From Vulcanimicrobiota bacterium (GTDB lineage: Bacteria > Vulcanimicrobiota > Vulcanimicrobiia > Vulcanimicrobiales > Vulcanimicrobiaceae): 9,481 bases of DNA. Under the pieces are notes generated by a model. That model had not been told where the DNA came from, did no database searches, and saw only the letters and a list, made by a program, of their open reading frames with translations. Below are positions 5,426-9,481 of this stretch, in pieces. The translations under genes and the position numbers were made by a program. Positions within the stretch are counted from its first letter, which is position 1; each line of letters opens with the position of its first letter. The stretch is from assembly GCA_019245995.1 (NCBI GenBank), contig JAFAQW010000174.1:1-9481 (forward strand). Direction: 5' to 3'.

Positions 5426-5437
5426 TTTCCTAGGAAA
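5426..5437. promoter_or_regulatory. 12-bp palindrome upstream of dnaN
   Basis: TTTCCTAGGAAA is perfectly self-complementary and lies 30 bases before the dnaN ATG, directly after the TATTAT that could be a -10 box. In that position it would span the transcription start and could act as an operator. No regulator is identified. Confidence 0.4.
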
Positions 5438-5467
5438 ACGCGGGCGAGCGCCCAACGGTGCACTGCG

Positions 5468-6583
5468 ATGAAGTTCAGCTGTACGACCAAGGACATCGCC
5501 GCGGCGGTGGGCGCCGCAAGCAAGGTGGTGAACGCGCATACGACCGTGCCGGTACTCTCCAACGTACTGTTGCAGGCCGACGACGGTAAGATCGCGGTGC
5601 GAGCGACGGATCTGGAGCTGACGTTGCAGTACGGGTTCGCCGCGGAGATCAGCGAGCGCGGCGAGGTGACCGTTCCCGCCAAGCTTTTTGCGAGTTATTT
5701 GGGCAACTTGTCGGCGGGGAGGCTGGAGTTTACCGGAACGCCGACGCGCGCCAGCGTGAAATACGAGCGCAGCAATTACGACTTTCATGCATTGCCCGCG
5801 GACGAGTACCCCCCTTTGCCGGCGTCAGCCCGCGGCGCGCAGTTCGCCGCCGCGGCCAAGCGTTTTCGGGACGCCATCGAGGGAACGATCTTCGCCGCCT
5901 CCAGTGAAGAGGCGCGCGGCGCCGTGCTCATGGGGACGTTGCTCGAGGTGGAAGGCAACGCGTTAACGCTCGTCGCGACCGACGGATATCGCCTTTCGAA
6001 ATTCACGACGATGCTCGACGAGGGAATTTCGGGCGCAGAGAAGTTTATCGTTCCATCACGCGCGCTTGCGGAGGCCGCGCGCAACCTCGGCGCGGCGGAG
6101 CGCGTCGAGCTAAATGCGTTGGGCGCGCAAAGCAATCAGCTGCAGATGAGCGCGGGCGACGTGGCCATCACCGTGCGGTTGGTCGACGGTCAGTATCCAA
6201 ACTACCAGCAAGTGATCCCGGCGAAGTTCGATCGCTCGATGACGGTGACCACGGCGCAACTGGTGGGTAGCCTTCGGCGCGCGGAACTGGTTGCCGGCGA
6301 CAGGGCCAGCATGGTGAAACTGTCGATCGCGAATCAGACGCTGATCCTAACGGCCAGCTCGGACACGTCAGGCAATGCGTACGAGGAGCTCGAGATCGAG
6401 CAGACGGGCGAGGACCTCACGATCGCATTCAACGCTCGTTATTTGATCGAAATACTCAACCACGTGAAGAGCGAGCGTACCGTCATGGAGTTTTTGGGGC
6501 CGCTTTCGCCGGCCGCGATTCGGCCGCTCGAGCCGCTGGAAGGCGGTCAACAACTCTACGTGCTCATGCCATTGCGGCAATGA
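5468..6583 (+). CDS. dnaN: DNA polymerase III beta subunit (sliding clamp)
   Basis: DnaN forms the ring-shaped dimer that tethers DNA polymerase III and many repair proteins to DNA. The 371 residues match the family length and fold into three similar clamp domains. The start MKFSCTTKDIAAAV, the TTVPVLSNVLL strand, ATDLELTL, LPADEYPPLP, EEARGAVLMGTLLEV, LVATDGYRLS, DGQYPNYQQVIP and the C-terminal YVLMPLRQ are all typical clamp landmarks. The last one closes the hydrophobic groove that binds clamp-binding motifs. The ATG at 5468 gives the canonical N-terminus, although no clear Shine-Dalgarno precedes it. recF begins one base after the stop, so the two are almost certainly co-transcribed and coupled. 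Confidence 0.99.
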   Translation: MKFSCTTKDIAAAVGAASKVVNAHTTVPVLSNVLLQADDGKIAVRATDLELTLQYGFAAEISERGEVTVPAKLFASYLGNLSAGRLEFTGTPTRASVKYERSNYDFHALPADEYPPLPASARGAQFAAAAKRFRDAIEGTIFAASSEEARGAVLMGTLLEVEGNALTLVATDGYRLSKFTTMLDEGISGAEKFIVPSRALAEAARNLGAAERVELNALGAQSNQLQMSAGDVAITVRLVDGQYPNYQQVIPAKFDRSMTVTTAQLVGSLRRAELVAGDRASMVKLSIANQTLILTASSDTSGNAYEELEIEQTGEDLTIAFNARYLIEILNHVKSERTVMEFLGPLSPAAIRPLEPLEGGQQLYVLMPLRQ

Positions 6584-6584
6584 T

Positions 6585-7691
6585 GTGCTCCTGCGGCGGC
6601 TAGAGCTTTCAGATTTTCGAAACTATCGCAACCTCGAGCTCGAACCGTCGCCCGGTCTGAACCTCTTCATCGGCCCGAACGCCCAGGGCAAGAGCAACTT
6701 ACTGGAAGCGATCGCCCTCGTCGGTACGGGCAAATCGTTCCGTGCGGGGCGCGACGGCGACGTGGTACGGACCGGCTCGGATCGTGCCGTTCTGCGGGCG
6801 ACTGCGGCAGCGCGAGCGAGAGAGATCAACCTGGCCTGCGCGATCGAGCATGAGGGACGCGCGAGTCGTAAGACGTTCACCGTGAACGGCAACGGCGTCC
6901 GCTACGCCGGTTACCTGGGACGGTTGCGGGTCGTGACGTTCGTTCCGCTGGACCTCCAGTTGGTCACCGGCACGCCGGCGCTGCGCCGTTCTTTCCTCAA
7001 TCGCGCGCTCTCGCAGAGCGAACCGCGGTACTACCACGAGCTGGCGCGCTATCGTCGCGCGTTGCAGCAGCGCAACGCGTTGCTCAAAACGGGCGACGCT
7101 GCAGACAAAGCCTTGTTGGACGTGTATGGCAACACGCTGGTGGAGGCGGGGGCGCAGATCATGCTGGCCCGCGCGGCCATGCTCGCCTCCCTCCAAACAG
7201 AGGCGGCGCGCGCTCATCGGCGATTCGCGCCCGACGAGGCACTCGAGCTGCGCTACGAACCGAACTGTCCGTTGGCATCGGCCGAGCCGCAACCGGTCGC
7301 AGATGCGCTTCGTACCCGGCTGGCCGAAACCGCGGAGCAAGAGCGTGCGCGCGGAACGACGGTGGCCGGCCCTCATCGCGACGACGTGGAACTACTGCTC
7401 GACGGCGTCTCTCTGGAGGCCTATGGCTCGCAGGGGCAGCAACGCACGGCGGTACTCGCGTTGAAGGTTGCCGAATACAACGTCATGCGTGAACGCACGG
7501 ACGATGCTCCGGTCTTGTTGCTCGACGACGTCTTGTCCGAACTGGACGAAGCACGCGCCACGGCGTTTCTCGCAGAAATGGACGCGTACGAGCAGGCCTT
7601 CGTTACGGCAACGCACTCGCCGAAGGTCCTCTCGGCCAACGCCCGTAGCGCTCGCGTCGTCGCAGGCACTGTGGAGTGGGTCACGTGCTGA
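6585..7691 (+). CDS. recF: DNA replication and repair protein RecF
   Basis: RecF is an SMC/ABC-like ATPase that, with RecO and RecR, loads RecA at single-strand gaps behind stalled forks. The 368 residues match the family length: start MLLRRLELSDFRNYRNLELE, Walker A GPNAQGKS (30-37) followed by NLLEAI, ABC signature YGSQGQQRT (280-288) and Walker B VLLLDDVLSELD (310-321), then the ATHSP block near the end. The start is a GTG at 6585, one base after the dnaN stop; the ATG codons beside it are in other frames. No Shine-Dalgarno is seen, so re-initiation from dnaN is likely. The end overlaps the proposed dciA start by 7 bases. Confidence 0.98.
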   Translation: MLLRRLELSDFRNYRNLELEPSPGLNLFIGPNAQGKSNLLEAIALVGTGKSFRAGRDGDVVRTGSDRAVLRATAAARAREINLACAIEHEGRASRKTFTVNGNGVRYAGYLGRLRVVTFVPLDLQLVTGTPALRRSFLNRALSQSEPRYYHELARYRRALQQRNALLKTGDAADKALLDVYGNTLVEAGAQIMLARAAMLASLQTEAARAHRRFAPDEALELRYEPNCPLASAEPQPVADALRTRLAETAEQERARGTTVAGPHRDDVELLLDGVSLEAYGSQGQQRTAVLALKVAEYNVMRERTDDAPVLLLDDVLSELDEARATAFLAEMDAYEQAFVTATHSPKVLSANARSARVVAGTVEWVTC

Positions 7692-8512
7692 AACTCGGTG
7701 AGGCGATCCGCGCGTGGGCGCCGAGCGACGGTGCCGCCGGCGATCCTCGGACGGTGCTCGAGATGGTTTGGAGCGAGATCGTGGGGCCGCAAATCGCGCG
7801 CAACTCCCACCCAACGCGCATCGCCGGCAACTCGCTGCTCGTCACCACTCGTTCCAGCGGTTGGAGCCATCAGCTCAGCCTGTTGAGCGATTCCATCGTA
7901 CAGGCCATCGGCGCGCGCCTTCCGAGCAGCGGCATCGACCGGCTACGTTTTCGCGTCGGCACGTTGCCGGAGTCACCTCGAGCGAAAGTTCTCTCGCGCC
8001 CTCCGACGCGTGGCGGTCGCCGCGTGGGACCGCGCGCGGAGACGGCGTCCGCAGCCGAGGCGCTGCAGCGCTTCCGCGGACAGGTGGAGCAAACGCGAGA
8101 TGCCAAGCGCTCACAGGGCTGGCGGCCGTGCGCTGCATGCGGCATGCTGATCGCGCCGTCGCGGGTTCGCTCGTGCCTCAGTTGCAGCGTGGCCGCGCAG
8201 GACGCGCGGACGCGAACCGTCGCGCAGCTCATGTTCGACGCGCCGTGGCTGGGCTATCGCGGAACGGCCGAGCTTGTTGAGGGGTTACAAGAAGAGGAGT
8301 ACGAGCGGATTCGCGCGCGGCTTCTTACACGCTGGTGGGGCGTCCTCACGGCGGCCCGTGACAGCCGGCGGCTCTCTTCGGATGGCCGAGAGCGACTCAT
8401 AGCAAGCTCCTACGTGTTGCTGCGCAGCAATGTCGCGCCCGAAGACATCGTTCCGGCGACGGTGCGCGGCGTTCTGGGCGATGAGCTCCACGATCTGATT
8501 TACGGAAAGTAA
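7685..8512 (+). CDS. dciA: DciA-like (DUF721) helicase-loading protein with C-terminal zinc ribbon
   Basis: DciA proteins interact with the replicative helicase DnaB and help load it at the origin in bacteria without DnaC or DnaI. Residues 1-95 carry the DUF721 core: VLEMVWSEIVGPQIA, the LLVTTRSSGWSHQLSLL strand-helix and an IDRLRFRVG strand. The protein is long (275 residues). A basic, Arg-rich linker (about 100-145) leads to C149-x2-C152-x11-C164-x2-C167, a zinc-ribbon pattern. A further helical domain follows (PWLGYRGTAELVEGLQEEEY and on to the end). The GTG at 7685 is preferred because GTGGAGTG (7671-7678) lies at Shine-Dalgarno distance; GTG 7676 would overlap that sequence. It overlaps the recF stop by 7 bases and gyrB follows after 14 bases, the usual recF-dciA-gyrB order. 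The role of the added domain is unknown. Confidence 0.88.
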   Translation: MLKLGEAIRAWAPSDGAAGDPRTVLEMVWSEIVGPQIARNSHPTRIAGNSLLVTTRSSGWSHQLSLLSDSIVQAIGARLPSSGIDRLRFRVGTLPESPRAKVLSRPPTRGGRRVGPRAETASAAEALQRFRGQVEQTRDAKRSQGWRPCAACGMLIAPSRVRSCLSCSVAAQDARTRTVAQLMFDAPWLGYRGTAELVEGLQEEEYERIRARLLTRWWGVLTAARDSRRLSSDGRERLIASSYVLLRSNVAPEDIVPATVRGVLGDELHDLIYGK

Positions 8513-8526
8513 CCAACGAAAGCAGG

Positions 8527-9481
8527 ATGTCCACAAACTATACGGGCGAGCATATTGAAGTCTTGCGCGGCCTCGAGGCGGTGCGCAAACGGCCGGGCAT
8601 GTATATCGGCAACACGGCCGAGCGCGGGCTGCATCAACTCGTTTACGAGGCGGTCGACAACGCCGTAGACGAGGCGCTGGCCGGATACGCGCGCACGATC
8701 ACCGTCGTGCTCCATCGCGACGGATCGTGCAGCGTGCAAGACGACGGACGCGGCATTCCGATCGACATTCACGCCGAGGAGCGGCGTCCCGCCGTCGAGG
8801 TCGTGATGACGATGTTGCACGCCGGCGCGAAGTTCGGTAAAGGGGGCTACAAAGTGTCCGGCGGTTTGCACGGCGTCGGCATCTCCGTCGTCAACGCTCT
8901 CGCCGAGTGGATGGTCACCCGGGTAAAGCGCGACGGCTTCGAGTGGGAGATGAAGTTCGAGCGGGGCGAGACTGTCGCGAAGCTGCGAAAGCTCGGGCGC
9001 ACGGAGGGAACCGGAACGCTGCAGTGGTTCAAGCCGGATCCCGCCGTCTTCGAGGTCACGGAGTTTCACTGGGACATCTTGCAGAAGCGTCTGCGCGAGC
9101 TGGCATTTCTCAATCGCGGACTGTCCATCACGCTGCGCGACGAGCGCGGCGAAACAGTGCGCCAGCGGTCTTACGAGTTCGATGGCGGAATCGTCTCATT
9201 CGTCGAGTGGCTGAACGAGAAGAAGGATCCGCTCCACCCGATCCTTTCGACGCACGCCGAGCGCGACGGTGTCGACGTCGAGGTCGCCATGCAGTACACG
9301 GACACGTATGCCGACCAAATTTTCTCCTACGCGAACAACATCGGCACGATCGAGGGCGGGATGCACCTTCAGGGTTTCCGTCAAGCCGTTACCAACGCCG
9401 TCAATGCGTACGGGCGGAAGCGCGGAATGCTCAAGGAGGCGGACGGGTCGCTGTCCACCGATGACGTCGTCGAAGGTTTGA
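8527..9481 (+). CDS. gyrB: DNA gyrase subunit B (3' end cut by window)
   Basis: GyrB supplies the ATPase that drives negative supercoiling by the GyrA2B2 complex. The 318 complete codons in the window cover the GHKL ATPase domain and the start of the transducer domain: LEAVRKRPGMYIG (16-28), EAVDNAVDEA (41-50; Glu41 and Asn45 at the catalytic and magnesium positions), DDGRGIPID (72-80), the GGLHGVG glycine loop, and the transducer-region IGTIEGGMHLQGF. The frame is open to the last base, so the TOPRIM and tail domains lie outside. The ATG at 8527 gives the expected N-terminus; only AGCAGG directly abuts it, so the Shine-Dalgarno is poorly spaced. ParE is an alternative paralogue, but the place after recF-dciA favours gyrB. 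Confidence 0.97.
   Translation, partial: MSTNYTGEHIEVLRGLEAVRKRPGMYIGNTAERGLHQLVYEAVDNAVDEALAGYARTITVVLHRDGSCSVQDDGRGIPIDIHAEERRPAVEVVMTMLHAGAKFGKGGYKVSGGLHGVGISVVNALAEWMVTRVKRDGFEWEMKFERGETVAKLRKLGRTEGTGTLQWFKPDPAVFEVTEFHWDILQKRLRELAFLNRGLSITLRDERGETVRQRSYEFDGGIVSFVEWLNEKKDPLHPILSTHAERDGVDVEVAMQYTDTYADQIFSYANNIGTIEGGMHLQGFRQAVTNAVNAYGRKRGMLKEADGSLSTDDVVEGL

Larger units (their letters stand above)
5236..5467 (+). other. dnaA-dnaN intergenic region with inverted repeats
   Basis: 232 bases without a gene. It holds an 8-bp inverted repeat (5304-5330), a long-range 11-bp inverted pair (5261-5271 with 5400-5410), a 12-bp palindrome (5426-5437) and an AT-rich TATTAT (5421-5426) that may be the -10 of a dnaN promoter, though no good -35 lies 16-18 bases upstream. 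Only degenerate DnaA-box-like sequences occur (for example CCATCCACA at 5323-5331). No clear Shine-Dalgarno precedes dnaN. Confidence 0.6.

Noticed and set aside
4816..5682. 288-codon minus-strand ORF spanning the dnaA end, the intergenic gap and the dnaN start
   Set aside because: It would run against two certain genes and shows no domain; its length is explained by high GC.
8500..9069. 189-codon minus-strand ORF opposite gyrB
   Set aside because: Antisense shadow; the plus-strand frame from 8527 is an unmistakable GyrB.

Overview
The window looks like the replication-origin region of a GC-rich bacterial chromosome. Two gene sets face away from each other and flank a stretch of about 660 bases without an assured gene (3227-3885), which holds a cluster of DnaA boxes. 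Leftward (minus strand, from the centre to base 1) lie a small basic ORF, rpmA (L27), obgE, nadD, a DUF3465-type lipoprotein and maf (cut by the window edge). Rightward (plus strand) lie dnaA, dnaN, recF, a dciA/DUF721 gene and gyrB (cut by the window edge). All assured genes point away from the origin, as expected for head-on-free replication of housekeeping genes.

Left arm: rpmA has its own likely promoter almost abutting its start codon and is followed by a hairpin-plus-U-tract terminator. obgE, nadD, the DUF3465 gene and maf then form a tightly overlapping chain (4-, 8- and 8-base overlaps), so translational coupling is likely. The chain joins ribosome assembly (Obg), NAD synthesis (NadD), an unexplained exported protein and nucleotide-pool cleaning (Maf). 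No rplU is seen upstream of rpmA, and no prp either, although L27 carries the 9-residue N-terminal extension that Prp removes in Firmicutes.

Centre: a perfect DnaA box and two near-matching ones sit in tandem at 3730-3758, directly beside A-rich repeats with an 11-base period. A second, weaker box cluster lies at 3569-3600. A 138-codon ORF with two hydrophobic segments covers part of this stretch and is doubtful.

Right arm: DnaA (initiator), DnaN (sliding clamp), RecF (gap repair), DciA (replicative-helicase loader/operator) and GyrB (gyrase ATPase subunit) make the classic initiation/elongation cluster. dnaN-recF-dciA-gyrB are packed with gaps of -7 to +14 bases and are probably one transcript. 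The DciA protein is long and carries an added four-cysteine zinc-ribbon motif. The 232-base dnaA-dnaN gap holds several inverted repeats.

Taxonomy is not certain from sequence alone. High GC, a Firmicutes-style L27 extension, a DciA with a zinc ribbon and sparse Shine-Dalgarno signals together suggest a deep-branching, mostly uncultured lineage (for example Eremiobacterota/Vulcanimicrobiota, Armatimonadota or Chloroflexota relatives) rather than Proteobacteria or Actinobacteria; this is a low-confidence inference. I see no mobile element, CRISPR array, tRNA or rRNA. Overall this is an ordinary core region with a few unusual details, not an obvious new system.
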